This document shows positions 1 to 7,896 of a stretch of 64,000 bases of DNA, in pieces. This DNA is from JAIBJN01 sp963802795 (lineage in GTDB: Bacteria; Actinomycetota; Thermoleophilia; Gaiellales; Gaiellaceae). Each line of letters begins with the position of its first letter. The stretch's first letter is position 1. Location: contig CAWDJV010000005.1 of assembly GCA_963802795.1 (NCBI GenBank), forward strand, positions 744,001 through 808,000, written 5' to 3'. The notes beneath the pieces were generated by a model, which worked only from the letters and a program-made list of their open reading frames with translations, was not told the DNA's origin and ran no database searches. The position numbers and the translations under genes are program-made.

Positions 1-519
1 ACGGCCACGGACCCGGTTTCCTACGAGGCTGGAGAGCTCCAGGTCGTCTCCGGTCAAGCTCTGCCTGCAGACGTCGTCGTCTCACTCCCCAAGCTGCGAG
101 GGATTGCGATCGCGGGCTTGCCGCAAGACGACGACTGCTTCGTGACCGTCGACGAGAGTTGCCGCGTTGCCGGGCTGGAGGACGTCTACGCGGCCGGTGA
201 CATCACGACGTTCCCCGTGAAGCAGGGCGGGCTCGCCGCGCAGCAAGCCGACGTGGCCGCCTCGGTGATTGCAGCGGCCGCGGGCGCGACTGTCGCTCCG
301 GAGGCCTTCGAGCCGGTGCTGCGCGGACTGCTGCTGAGCAGCTCGCCGCTCTTCCTGCGGACGGAGCTCGGCGGTGGCTACGGCGAGGTTTCGACCGCGG
401 ACAGCGACGCGTTGTGGTGGCCTGCCGCAAAGATCGCCTCACGCTATCTCAGCCCGTACCTCGCGGAGCGCGTCGGACTTGCCTACGGCCCGCGCGGTGG
501 GCCGGTGTCAGTCCTCTAG
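1..519 (+). CDS. NAD(P)/FAD-dependent oxidoreductase, C-terminal part (5' end outside window)
   Basis: The reading frame is open from base 1, so the gene starts upstream of the window; 172 residues are visible. The segment VYAAGDITTFP followed by GGLAAQQAD is the conserved C-terminal FAD-binding stretch of the pyridine nucleotide-disulphide oxidoreductase fold, where the Asp contacts the FAD ribityl chain. The tail that follows resembles type II NADH dehydrogenase, sulfide:quinone oxidoreductase and related soluble reductases, so substrate and acceptor cannot be assigned. The stop overlaps by 12 bp the 3' end of the convergent response regulator gene. Confidence 0.8.
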   Translation, partial: TATDPVSYEAGELQVVSGQALPADVVVSLPKLRGIAIAGLPQDDDCFVTVDESCRVAGLEDVYAAGDITTFPVKQGGLAAQQADVAASVIAAAAGATVAPEAFEPVLRGLLLSSSPLFLRTELGGGYGEVSTADSDALWWPAAKIASRYLSPYLAERVGLAYGPRGGPVSVL

Positions 520-1146
520 GAGGCCCTGGGCGAGCGCGTAGCGGACGAGCTCGGCCCGGGTGGTCAGGCGAAGCTTCTGCATGATGTGCGCCCGGTGCGT
601 CTCGGCCGTGCGCACCGAGATGAATAGCGTCTTCGCGATCTCCTGGTTCGTGTGGCCGAGCGCAAGCAGTCGCAGCACCTCGCGCTCGCGATCCGACAAC
701 GGGTCTGCGTCCGCGCGCGCGGACGCCTCGGCCTCCGCAGCGACCAGGCGGGCGCCGAGCGCCGGATGGACGTACCTCTCTCCGGCGGCAACCTGCCGGA
801 GCGCGGCCACGAGCTCCGTGTCCGCGGCTTCCTTCAGCACGTAGCCCGACGCGCCGACGGAGAATGCTTCGCGGACGTAGCTGGGATCGTCCTCCATGGA
901 GAGAACCAGGACCTTCGCGTCCGGCGCCTCGCGCAGCACGTCGGGGGTTGCCTCGAGCCCGTTCCTGTCCGGGAGGACGACGTCCATCAGGACGACGTCG
1001 GGCTGGTGCTTGCGGACCTCGAAGATCGCGTCCCGAGCATTCCCCGCCTCGGCGACCGTCTCGAGGTCCTCCTCGGCGTCGAGGAGCATGCGCAGTCCCG
1101 ACCGAACGACCGCGTGGTCGTCGACGATCACGATGCGCACGCTCAT
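508..1146 (-). CDS. NarL/DevR-type response regulator
   Basis: A 212-residue transcription factor. The receiver domain (about 1-120) has acidic pocket residues D9/D10, phospho-acceptor D55 in VVLMDVVLPD and conserved K104. A LuxR-type helix-turn-helix follows at about 148-208 (LSDREREVLRLLALGHTNQE). Its ATG overlaps the TGA of the upstream kinase gene (ATGA), so the two are co-translated, and that kinase is its obvious partner. Together they resemble mycobacterial DevR/DevS. Phosphorylation at D55 would be expected to trigger dimerisation and DNA binding; the 17-bp repeats at 2792 and 3289 are candidate targets. Confidence 0.93.
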   Translation of the reverse strand: MSVRIVIVDDHAVVRSGLRMLLDAEEDLETVAEAGNARDAIFEVRKHQPDVVLMDVVLPDRNGLEATPDVLREAPDAKVLVLSMEDDPSYVREAFSVGASGYVLKEAADTELVAALRQVAAGERYVHPALGARLVAAEAEASARADADPLSDREREVLRLLALGHTNQEIAKTLFISVRTAETHRAHIMQKLRLTTRAELVRYALAQGLLED

Positions 1147-2783
1147 GCGGTCGGAACCTCCACGGCGATCGTCGTGCCTGCTGCTCCAGACGACTCCAAC
1201 GAGACGCGTCCGCCAAGGAGAGCGACTCGCTCTTGCATCCCGACGAGGCCCAACCCGTCCCCCACATCGTCGGGGTCGAACCCTCGGCCGTCGTCCTCGA
1301 TCACGACCCCGACCTTACTCCCCGTTTCGTGCAGCAGGATGCTCACGCGCTCGGCCCGAGCATGCTTGATCACGTTCGTGAGCGCCTCCTGGACGACGCG
1401 GTAGAGGACCGTCTCGATCTCGCCGGGCAGGCGAGCATCCTGAAGGCGCGACTCGAGCTGCGTGTCGATGCCCGTCTGCTCTTCGAAGACGGTCGTCAGC
1501 CGCTCGAGAGCCGGAAGGAGCCCGAAGTCGTCGAGGGCTTTCGGGCGAAGCTCGACCGCGAGGCGCTTGACGTCTTGCAGGGTGGCGACGACGAGCTCGC
1601 GAAGGTCCGCCAGCGCCTTGGGGAACCGGTCGGTTCCCTGTGCGTCCTCGATCGCCTTGAGGCCGAGCAGGATCGACGTCAGCGCTTGACCGGTCTCGTC
1701 GTGGAGCTCGCGGGAGAGGCGGCGGCGCTCCTGCTCCTGACCGCTGACGATCCGCTGCACCGTCCTCCGCGCGACGCGCTGGGAGAGATCGACCGCGACC
1801 GCGGCCCGGGCGGCAAATCGCTGCGCCAGCCGCAGGTCTGCGTCGCTGAAGCGAGGATCGGGGTTGCGGCGGTCGAGGGCCATGAGGACGCCGATGCTCT
1901 CGCCCCGGACGACGAGCGGCGCCCAGATTCCGGCCCGGGCGCCGACGCGCCGCATCAGGTCCGGGTCGGCGTCCGGATCGTCGATCACGGAATCGACGCG
2001 CGCGCTCGTCCCCTCGCGGAAGACGCGGCCGCTCTTGGAACGCTCGATCGGAAGCCGAAGGCCGACGAGCTCCTCGGCCGCCTCGCCGTGCGCCGCCGCG
2101 ATCTCGAGCGACCCCTCGGGGCCGGCGATGAGCACGGCGACCGAGCGGGCATCGATGAGCTCGCTCATGCGCTCGACGACGAGGCGCAGGAGCCTCGACT
2201 GCTCGATGTCGCTGAGCATGGCGCCCGTGATCTCTTCGAGCGACTCGAGCTGGTGCGCCCAGGACCGGCTGGACTCGAAGAGGCGCGCGTTCTCGATCGC
2301 GACGGCTGCCTGCGAGGCCAGGAGCGTGACGAGCTCCTCGTCCTCGACCGTGAAGTCTTCGCCGGCCTCCTTCTCGGTCAGGTAGAGGTTGCCGTAGGAG
2401 ACTCCCCGCAGGACGATCGGCACGCCCAGGAAGCTCTTCATCGGGGGATGGTTCGGCGGGAAGCCGACCGAACGCTCGTCCTCGGCGATGTCGTGGAGCC
2501 TGAGGGGACGGGCATCGCGAATCAGGACGCCGAGAATCCCGCGGCCACGGGGCAGGTCGCCGATCGCGGCGTGGGTCTCGGGATCGATTCCGTGCGTGAC
2601 GAACCGCTCCAGCTCTCGCCCCATCAGGTCGAGGACCCCGAGCGCCGCGTAGCGGGCGCCCGTCAGCTCGGCGGCCGTCTCGACGAGCCGCTGGAGCAGG
2701 CCGTCGAGCGTGAGCTCGGAGCTGAGGGCGATCCCGGCCTCGACCAGGCCCTGGAACGAAGACTCTCGCTCTCGCGCGTGCAC
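1143..2783 (-). CDS. DevS/DosT-like GAF-GAF sensor histidine kinase
   Basis: A 546-residue soluble kinase if started at GTG 2783; an upstream open stretch to 2987 is low-complexity and unlikely to be translated. Two GAF domains (about 20-170 and 180-335) precede a HisKA_3 segment with H361 in RELHDETGQ and a C-terminal ATPase domain (N-box EALTN, G-box DDGRGFDPD, GLGLVGM). The first GAF holds NHPPM with H112. The H112-H361 spacing is 249 residues, close to the haem-His to phospho-His spacing I recall for DevS (149 to 395), so a haem gas or redox sensor is plausible but unproven. It is coupled to the regulator gene by ATGA and has the 17-bp motif just upstream. Confidence 0.88.
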   Translation of the reverse strand: MHARERESSFQGLVEAGIALSSELTLDGLLQRLVETAAELTGARYAALGVLDLMGRELERFVTHGIDPETHAAIGDLPRGRGILGVLIRDARPLRLHDIAEDERSVGFPPNHPPMKSFLGVPIVLRGVSYGNLYLTEKEAGEDFTVEDEELVTLLASQAAVAIENARLFESSRSWAHQLESLEEITGAMLSDIEQSRLLRLVVERMSELIDARSVAVLIAGPEGSLEIAAAHGEAAEELVGLRLPIERSKSGRVFREGTSARVDSVIDDPDADPDLMRRVGARAGIWAPLVVRGESIGVLMALDRRNPDPRFSDADLRLAQRFAARAAVAVDLSQRVARRTVQRIVSGQEQERRRLSRELHDETGQALTSILLGLKAIEDAQGTDRFPKALADLRELVVATLQDVKRLAVELRPKALDDFGLLPALERLTTVFEEQTGIDTQLESRLQDARLPGEIETVLYRVVQEALTNVIKHARAERVSILLHETGSKVGVVIEDDGRGFDPDDVGDGLGLVGMQERVALLGGRVSLESSGAAGTTIAVEVPTA

Positions 2784-2791
2784 GCGCCAAT

Positions 2792-2808
2792 TATCCGCAC
2801 AATCCCGC
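2792..2808. promoter_or_regulatory. 17-bp shared motif, copy 1 (upstream of kinase)
   Basis: TATCCGCACAATCCCGC lies 8 nt before the GTG of the minus-strand kinase gene. The identical 17-mer recurs at 3289, upstream of the universal stress gene. An exact 17-bp match 497 bp away is unlikely by chance and suggests a common regulator, possibly the adjacent DevR-like protein. Confidence 0.5.
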
Positions 2809-3081
2809 GCTCGTGCAGCCATGCGGGTTTGCGGGCGCCTCGGCTGCCCGTGGCCACACCCAGGCCACACGGGGACGGCCCCTGACAGCACGAAGCCCCC
2901 CGGCGAAGGAGAGCTCAAGTTTGGATTTGGATTTGGATTGGCTCGAGCTGCAGGGCGGCCGGCCTGCCCGTGGTCACGGGGCGCCACGCACCGGGGGTAG
3001 GGGTTTGCGGTTTGGGACTCCTAGCGCGCTGGAGGAGGCTCCTAGCGAGCCAGCTTTCGTGTCTGGAGGTGGCGCCTCGTT

Positions 3082-3119
3082 CGGCGCACAACTCGTTCTG
3101 CGGCACAACGAGTGCGCCG
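3082..3119. repeat. Imperfect inverted repeat
   Basis: Arms 3082-3097 and 3107-3119 pair as CGGCGCA...CTCGTT with a three-base bulge in the left arm and a 9-nt loop. It lies in non-coding DNA and could be an RNA hairpin or a protein site. Confidence 0.35.
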
Positions 3120-3288
3120 GGGGCACCCCTTTTGTTCGCCGAGTCCTTCCGGAGTCCCTGCCCAGCTGAAAAAATTGGGTCGGGTGCCGGCGGGCTGAGC
3201 GGGGCGCACGGGGTCACACTAGGCGTATCGACAGCGCAGAGCCCGACAGGGTTCCCCCGGCACCGGAGCCGGCTGGTCCCCTTCGAAC

Positions 3289-3305
3289 TATCCGCACAAT
3301 CCCGC
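3289..3305. promoter_or_regulatory. 17-bp shared motif, copy 2 (upstream of universal stress gene)
   Basis: Exact repeat of the 2792-2808 motif, 80 nt before the ATG of the universal stress gene. The spacing suits an activator site upstream of a promoter. Confidence 0.5.
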
Positions 3306-3385
3306 ACGCCAGGGACGTGGATCCCCTGATGGCTCCGGCGAGCGAGGGCCCTACTGTCGGCTGAGGCAAGCCAAAGGAGGCAAGC

Positions 3386-3835
3386 ATGAAGCAGATCCTG
3401 ATCGCGACCGACGGCTCGCCCTCGGCACGGGAGGCGGTGGAGGTCGGGCTGGAGCTCGCCAAGGAGCAGGGCGCCGACGTGACCTTCGTGCATGTGACCC
3501 CGCCGGAGGAGGTCCGCGGCGGCCGTGGCGGCGCGCACGCTCTCACTCACCAAGAGGAGGTGGACGAGTCCGAGACCGCGCTCAAGGAGGCCGCCGAGGC
3601 GGCCGACGCGGCCGGCGTCTCCTACGCGCTCGAACGGTTCTCAGGCGAGACAGTCGAGACGATCGTCGCCCTGGCGGAGACGAAGAACGCGGATCTGATC
3701 GTGCTCGGCTGCCGCGGCCGCAACCCGATCGCTTCGGCCCTGCTCGGCAGCGTCTCGCAGGGCGTTCTCCGGAACGCGTCCCGGCCGGTTCTCGTCGTCA
3801 AGGGCGCCAAGGCTCCCGCCGAGACAACCGCCTGA
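3386..3835 (+). CDS. Universal stress protein (UspA family)
   Basis: A 149-residue single Usp domain. The N-terminal strand KQILIATDGS supplies the conserved Asp near the nucleotide, and the C-terminal GCRGRNPIASALLGSVS is the G-2x-G-9x-G-S/T ATP-binding motif, so this member probably binds ATP. A strong ribosome binding site (AAAGGAGG) sits 5 nt before the ATG. In mycobacteria many Usp genes belong to the DevR dormancy regulon; the shared 17-bp motif and the neighbouring DevR/DevS-like pair suggest the same arrangement here. It is monocistronic, ending at the hairpin at 3859. Confidence 0.93.
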   Translation: MKQILIATDGSPSAREAVEVGLELAKEQGADVTFVHVTPPEEVRGGRGGAHALTHQEEVDESETALKEAAEAADAAGVSYALERFSGETVETIVALAETKNADLIVLGCRGRNPIASALLGSVSQGVLRNASRPVLVVKGAKAPAETTA

Positions 3836-3858
3836 GCGGACGGCAGCATGCCGGAAAT

Positions 3859-3889
3859 GCCTGAGGCCCGGACGAACCGGGCCTCAGGC
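3859..3889. terminator. Bidirectional hairpin terminator
   Basis: A perfect 13-bp stem (3859-3871 with 3877-3889) and 5-nt loop lie between the convergent universal stress gene and the minus-strand gene at 3955. There is no T-tract, as is common in high-GC actinobacteria. Confidence 0.65.
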
Positions 3890-3954
3890 GTAGACGGTCC
3901 GGGTCGCCGGCGACGCCGCCGCCCGGGCTCGGCATCTCGGTGGAAGACATCCGC

Positions 3955-4308
3955 CTACGAGCTGGTCACCTTGCGTCGCTGGCCGCCGCTTCGGCTGCCC
4001 GTCTTGCGCGAGGACTGGCGCCCAGGCTTCTGGCCGTCGGAGCTCGTTGCCTCGTGCAACCGGTTCACGAGCTCGTCAGGAAGATCGGAGGCGCGCGCCT
4101 TGGCCTCGCTCACGACGTCCTTGGCCTGACGGGTGAACTTCCCGCTCGTGACCAGCGCGTAGAGACCCGCTCCGGCTGCCGGAAGAAGCAGCCATCGCGC
4201 CCTGGGCGTGCGGCGTGCGTTCTTCCCCTCAGCGGCGTCGGCGACGTTCTCGAGCCGCTCCGCCAGATCGGTCATGCGCTCCGAGAACTTGGTGACGTTG
4301 CTGCCCAT
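3955..4308 (-). CDS. Small membrane-anchored hypothetical protein
   Basis: 117 residues. An amphipathic N-terminal helix (SERMTDLAERLENVADAAE) is followed by one hydrophobic segment (about 38-55), a charged helical stretch and a basic Ser/Gly/Arg/Lys tail. The layout resembles small YtxH-like or phasin-like stress proteins, but no family motif is certain. A purine-rich GGAGGGG lies upstream of the ATG. The highly basic tail could touch nucleic acid or acidic lipid. Confidence 0.6.
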   Translation of the reverse strand: MGSNVTKFSERMTDLAERLENVADAAEGKNARRTPRARWLLLPAAGAGLYALVTSGKFTRQAKDVVSEAKARASDLPDELVNRLHEATSSDGQKPGRQSSRKTGSRSGGQRRKVTSS

Positions 4309-4549
4309 CTGGTTGACCCCTCCGTTCGGTGTTGCATTACCTGGAAGCTCTTCCCTTCCCGTCTTTCCGGCTCGGAAACCTCGGCCGACCCGGGAGTCAG
4401 GAACCAGGCATTTCGGAGGCGCCCGCAGTGGTAAGCTCAGTGTGAACCGGGCAGCCTTCTTCGGCGCTTCAGTTCCTCAGCTCCTCGCCTTGGGCCCTGG
4501 CGCTCGTGGCGTTCCTAGGACTCTCCCGGACATCGAGAAGGGAGTTGCA

Positions 4550-4873
4550 CTGTGCCTATCGGCTGAGGAGCGCCTCGCTCACAACCAGACCCTCTTCCGC
4601 GAGGTCAACGAGCGGATTCAAGATCTCGGCAATCCGGCCGGCGCGACGGAGTTTCTCTGCGAGTGCAGCGACCAGGTGTGTATCGCGCCGATCGAGCTGA
4701 CATTCGGCGAGTACGAGAGGGTCCGTTCGGACTCCACCTGGTTCTTGGTGAAGCCGGGCCATCAGATCGCCGAGATCGAGCGGGTCGTGAGCGAGGACGA
4801 ACGTTTCCTCGTCGTCGAGAAGGTCATGGCCCAGGATGATCTCGAGGCGACCGACCCTCGCGCGTCCGGCTGA
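4550..4873 (+). CDS. Conserved small hypothetical protein with Cys pair
   Basis: About 107 residues in the conserved part, with the pattern SAEERL...FREVNERI...FLCECSD..C followed by a strand-rich segment. I recognise this as a recurrent hypothetical family of Thermoleophilia-like genomes; function unknown. The FLCECSDQVC cysteines could bind a metal. The start is uncertain: in-frame CTG 4550 has a GAGAAGGGAG Shine-Dalgarno 5 nt upstream, while in-frame GTG 4442 would add 36 poorly conserved residues. Confidence 0.6.
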   Translation: MCLSAEERLAHNQTLFREVNERIQDLGNPAGATEFLCECSDQVCIAPIELTFGEYERVRSDSTWFLVKPGHQIAEIERVVSEDERFLVVEKVMAQDDLEATDPRASG

Positions 4874-4885
4874 CGAAGCGAGACG

Positions 4886-5315
4886 TTGGTCCGAGGAGCG
4901 CTGGCAGGTGTCGCGGCTGCTGCGGTGTGGGCAGGGGCCGAACCGGCCGCAGCACGGCTGATCCGACCGCCGGCGGGCTACTCGGACGTCCGGCTTCTCG
5001 GCGCGATGCTGATCCGCGACGGGCCATCCTGGCGCCCGGCAGGAGCTCTTGCCCACCTCGTCAACGGTGCCTTGTTCGGCGTCGTCTTCTCGCGCTTGGG
5101 CGGCCGCGGGTGGAAGCAGGGCCTCGCGGCCGCTGAGGCCGAGAATGTGGTGCTCTGGCCGGCGATGGCGGTCGTCGACCGCCTCCATCCCGACCGCCGG
5201 AGCGGCGCCTGGCCTCGCCTCCTGACAGCATGGCCGGGTCTTCGCCTACGAGGCCGCAGTCCATGCGGTCTTCGGTGTCGTGCTCGGTGCTCTCGCGCGG
5301 TCGCCTCGCCGCTAG
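4886..5315 (+). CDS. Hypothetical membrane protein, frameshifted
   Basis: Starts at TTG 4886, 12 nt after the preceding stop. The frame runs through WRPAGALAHLVNGALFGVVF and AENVVLWPAMAVVDRLHP to about 5230; it then continues in the +1 frame as RVFAYEAAVHAVFGVVLGA and stops at TAG 5313-5315. The two halves together make a plausible protein of about 143 residues with three or four hydrophobic segments. The single frame change near 5225-5238 is one of many in this window and may be a sequencing error. No function can be assigned. Confidence 0.5.
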
Positions 5316-5317
5316 CC

Positions 5318-5597
5318 TCAACCGCCGCGGGCGGGCCTGACGAGCCGAAAGCGACAGAACTCTCGACCAAACACGAGGCCGCGACCGTTCCATGACGTAT
5401 CGCCCGCCGGCTCGAGCTCGTCTCGAATCGGCCACAGCCTGTAGACGAGGTCCGTGCCCTCGAGTCGGAACGCAGCCACGGGTAGCCCGGCCGCGAGCGT
5501 CCACCCGCGATCGCCCGACGATTCGCTTGGACAGGCCAAGAGGAGGCAGGAGGCCGCTCACCCGCTCGACGCGCCAGGTGCCTTCGAGACTGGTCAT
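5318..5597 (-). CDS. Conserved hypothetical protein, frameshifted
   Basis: The ATG at 5597 begins MTSLEGTWRVERVSGLLPPL and stays in frame to about KRIVG. The continuation DRGWTLAAGLPVAAFRLEG, YRLWPIRDELEP and GREFCRFRL lies one frame over and ends at 5318. The joined protein is about 92 residues, predicted mostly beta strand, and resembles a small hypothetical actinobacterial family beginning LEGTWRVER-GGLLPP. The break near 5525 is one base, next to a G3/C3 run. It converges on the frameshifted gene at 4886. Confidence 0.5.
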
Positions 5598-5762
5598 CGC
5601 GCGCCTGCGTTCTCGTCTCCCGCGAGGCCGGCGGCGAAACGCCGAACGTCCTTACCGAGCCTTGGCCGAACGCTGGGCGAATCTTTGTGCGGCCCGGGGG
5701 AATCTCTCAGGCGTGCCTCCATAGCGTCCGAGTTCGAGATGAACGGACACGAAGGAGGAGAG

Positions 5763-6152
5763 ATGAGAAGGCTCGTAACCCTCGGTCTCACGGCCCTTGC
5801 CGCAGCAGTCGCCCTCGTGGCGGCAATGCCTGCGGCGGCCTCTGGCGACAACGAAGTCTTGCGCACCGGGAGCTGCTCGGGGTCGTCGGATTGGAAGCTC
5901 AAGCTCGACTTCGACGACGGCCGTATCGAAACCGAGTTCGAGGTCGACCAGAACCGGAACGGCGAGCGCTGGCGCGTCGTGCTCAAGCGCGACGGCCGGC
6001 GGTTCTTCCGGGACATCCGCACGACCCGCGCGCCGAGCGGCTCGTTCGAGGTCGAGCGCAGGCTGCGGAACCGTGCAGGGAAGGACCGGATCGTCGCCCG
6101 CGCCGTCAACCTGCGAACCGGTGAGGTCTGCAGGGGCGCAGCGACGATCTAG
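5763..6152 (+). CDS. Secreted hypothetical protein
   Basis: 129 residues beginning with a clear signal peptide (basic MRR, hydrophobic core, likely cleavage after MPAAAS near residue 27). The mature part is charged and strand-rich, with two cysteines (in GSCSGSSDW and EVCRGAATI) that could form a disulphide. An AGGAGGAGA ribosome binding site precedes the ATG by a few bases. No catalytic motif is visible. It is probably a single-gene unit ended by the hairpin at 6165. Confidence 0.7.
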   Translation: MRRLVTLGLTALAAAVALVAAMPAAASGDNEVLRTGSCSGSSDWKLKLDFDDGRIETEFEVDQNRNGERWRVVLKRDGRRFFRDIRTTRAPSGSFEVERRLRNRAGKDRIVARAVNLRTGEVCRGAATI

Positions 6153-6164
6153 CCCGTCCAGACG

Positions 6165-6192
6165 GGGAGCGAGGGACGCGCCCCTCGCTCCC
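6165..6192. terminator. Hairpin terminator
   Basis: A perfect 11-bp stem (6165-6175 with 6182-6192) and 6-nt loop begin 12 nt after the stop of the secreted protein gene. Confidence 0.65.
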
Positions 6193-6437
6193 TGTCCTGG
6201 CTCGAGAAACGCCACGTGCCTCTCTCCTCACGAGCGTCGCACGACGAGATGCACCAGGACCAGAGCTCGCGTTAGCGTGCATCCGGATCGGACTGCGACG
6301 AATCCAGGAGAAGACGGGTCACCGGGTCTGCGGGACGACAAGGTGGGCCGGCGATCGAACCGATCGACCCGTTGGCGCGTCTTAGGGGCTTAACCGCTCC
6401 TTAACCTGGGTCAACGGGGTCTTCATCGGGCTCGGGC

Positions 6438-6443
6438 TATAAC
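6438..6443 (+). promoter_or_regulatory. -10 box TATAAC of the HtrA gene, probably leaderless
   Basis: TATAAC ends 6 nt before the ATG at 6450, so transcription should start at or next to the start codon. No ribosome binding site is present. No clear -35 box is seen. Confidence 0.5.
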
Positions 6444-6449
6444 GAGTCC

Positions 6450-7634
6450 ATGGATTCGAGCTCTCGGCTCGGTCGCTTGGGCACGCTGCTCTTCGCCGCC
6501 CTCCTCGGCGGCGGGGCGGCGGTCGGTCTCGGCGCCGTGGTCTCCGGCGACGACGAAGGCGCCACCACGGTCGTCAGCACGGTGAGCGCCGAGAACACGG
6601 CCGGCTCGACCATCCAGGCCGACGCCCGCGAAGGGATGTCGGTCCAGGAGATCTACGGCCAGGCGGGGCCGGGCGTCGTTCAGGTGACGTCGACCTCGGT
6701 TGTCTCGGACAACCCCTTCTTCGGCCCTCAGAGCGCCAGATCGCTCGGCTCCGGGTTCGTGATCGACAAGGACGGCCACATCGTCACGAACTTCCACGTC
6801 GTCGACGGCGCGCAGGAGGTCGAGGTCAATTTCTCGGGCGACGATCGCGTCCCGGCGAGAGTCGTGGGCTTTGACCCGTCCACGGACATCGCCGTCCTCA
6901 AGATCGACGCGCAGGCGCGAGCGCTGACTCCCCTCCCCCTCGGCAACTCGGATGCCGTGCGCGTCGGGGACGCGGTCGTCGCTATCGGGAACCCCTTCGG
7001 GCTCGAGCGGACCGTGACCGCCGGGATCGTGAGCGCGCTCCAGCGCGAGATCACATCGCCCAACGGCTACACCATCGACAAGGTGATCCAGACGGACGCA
7101 CCGATCAACCAGGGCAACTCCGGCGGCCCGCTCATCAGCATCGAAGGCGAGGCCATCGGCGTCAACTCCCAGATCGAGAACGCCGGCACCGGCGGCGGCA
7201 ACGTCGGCATCGGCTTCGCCGTCCCCATCAACACCGTCAAGGAAGTCGTGTCGCAGATCCTCGAAAGCGGTAGGGTCGAGCACGCCTACCTGGGCGTGTC
7301 CATGCAGGCAATCGACGATCAGCTGGCCGAGACGTTCAGGCTGCCCGTCGACGAGGGCGTGCTCGTCGTGGACGTCGTCGAGGGGAGCCCGGCGGACAAG
7401 GCGGGCCTCGAGGGAGGAGACCAGCAGGTGGTCGTCGAAGGCGTCAGCTATGTCCTCGGCGGCGACATCGTCACTGCGGCGGACGGAGAACCGGTGGCGA
7501 CGCCAGACGACCTGCGCCGTCTCATCATGGAGAAGAATCCCGGAGAGACGATGACGCTCGACATCCGACGAGGCGAGTCGAAACGAACTGTCAGTGTGAC
7601 CCTCGGGCGCCTGCCGGCCGAGCCGGCCGGCTAG
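6450..7634 (+). CDS. HtrA/DegP-type serine protease with PDZ domain
   Basis: 394 residues. A membrane anchor or signal segment (about 12-32) places the rest outside the membrane. The trypsin-like domain carries the triad H116 (NFHVVDG), D146 (STDIAVL) and S224 (GNSGGPL), with the oxyanion residues before the Ser. A C-terminal PDZ domain (about 280-390; HAYLGVSM, PADKAGLEGGD, GDIVTAADG) would bind exposed C-termini of misfolded envelope proteins. Length and order match actinobacterial PepD/HtrA-like proteases. It has its own promoter and is closed by two stacked hairpins. Confidence 0.95.
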   Translation: MDSSSRLGRLGTLLFAALLGGGAAVGLGAVVSGDDEGATTVVSTVSAENTAGSTIQADAREGMSVQEIYGQAGPGVVQVTSTSVVSDNPFFGPQSARSLGSGFVIDKDGHIVTNFHVVDGAQEVEVNFSGDDRVPARVVGFDPSTDIAVLKIDAQARALTPLPLGNSDAVRVGDAVVAIGNPFGLERTVTAGIVSALQREITSPNGYTIDKVIQTDAPINQGNSGGPLISIEGEAIGVNSQIENAGTGGGNVGIGFAVPINTVKEVVSQILESGRVEHAYLGVSMQAIDDQLAETFRLPVDEGVLVVDVVEGSPADKAGLEGGDQQVVVEGVSYVLGGDIVTAADGEPVATPDDLRRLIMEKNPGETMTLDIRRGESKRTVSVTLGRLPAEPAG

Positions 7635-7644
7635 CGCGCCCGCA

Positions 7645-7707
7645 AGGCCCCTCCCCCCCAGGGGCCTGACCAGTCGGAGGCCCGCACTGCCTGCCCGGGC
7701 CTCCGAC
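7645..7707. terminator. Two tandem hairpins downstream of htrA-like gene
   Basis: First hairpin: 8-bp stem AGGCCCCT/AGGGGCCT (7645-7667) with a C7 loop. Second hairpin: perfect 12-bp stem 7673-7684 with 7696-7707, followed by the T-rich TTCTTCTCTTA. The second is a convincing intrinsic terminator. Confidence 0.75.
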
Positions 7708-7715
7708 TTCTTCTC

Positions 7716-7884
7716 TTAGAACCCCTTTCGAAATGAAGCCGGGTGCCGCCGGGCCGCCCTGGACGGCGCGATTCTGCGTCCTCGGTCGCGCCCGTATTCT
7801 CGAATACGGGCGCTCCCTGCGTCCTTGCCTCGCACTCGCCCAGGACACCCCGGCGGCGACGCATCATTCCGAAATGAGTTCTTA
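7716..7884. repeat. 169-bp inverted-repeat (MITE-like) element
   Basis: Outer 24-bp arms 7716-7739 and 7861-7884 are inverted copies (19/24 identical), and TTAG occurs at both ends. The middle holds a perfect palindromic hairpin at 7789-7812. There is no coding potential. The organisation (short, non-coding, terminal inverted repeats, central hairpin) is MITE-like, though its right end may also supply promoter sequence for the next gene. Confidence 0.5.
7789..7812. repeat. Perfect palindrome inside the 169-bp element
   Basis: CGCCCGTATTC pairs with GAATACGGGCG around a 2-nt loop. It would form a very stable hairpin and could act as a terminator or cruciform. Confidence 0.6.
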
Positions 7885-7896
7885 GACTCCCGCTCC

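Larger units (their letters stand above)
2784..3385. other. 602-bp intergenic region between kinase and universal stress gene
   Basis: No gene is supported here; the ORFs in it are GC-driven. It contains about three tandem copies of a TTTGGA-like hexamer (2920-2939), an inverted repeat at 3082-3119 and two copies of a 17-bp motif at its edges, so it looks regulatory rather than coding. Confidence 0.6.

Noticed and set aside
864..2885. Very long antisense open frame (673 codons) opposite the sensor kinase.
   Set aside because: GC-rich third positions create long open shadow frames; the minus-strand kinase has complete GAF, HisKA and ATPase motifs, while the antisense product has none.
2915..3553. 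212-codon minus-strand frame across the kinase-Usp intergenic region.
   Set aside because: It overlaps the Usp gene, contains the tandem hexamer and inverted repeat, and encodes low-complexity sequence.
4329..4342. GCATTACCTG at about 4331, identical to ten bases of the 51-bp repeat.
   Set aside because: Only ten bases match and the flanks do not continue the repeat or form the inverted arms; treated as chance.
5215..5240. In-frame TGA near the frame break of the gene at 4886 as a possible selenocysteine codon, given selD in the window.
   Set aside because: The TGA lies upstream of the conserved part in a frame not used there; a one-base frameshift explains the sequence without recoding.
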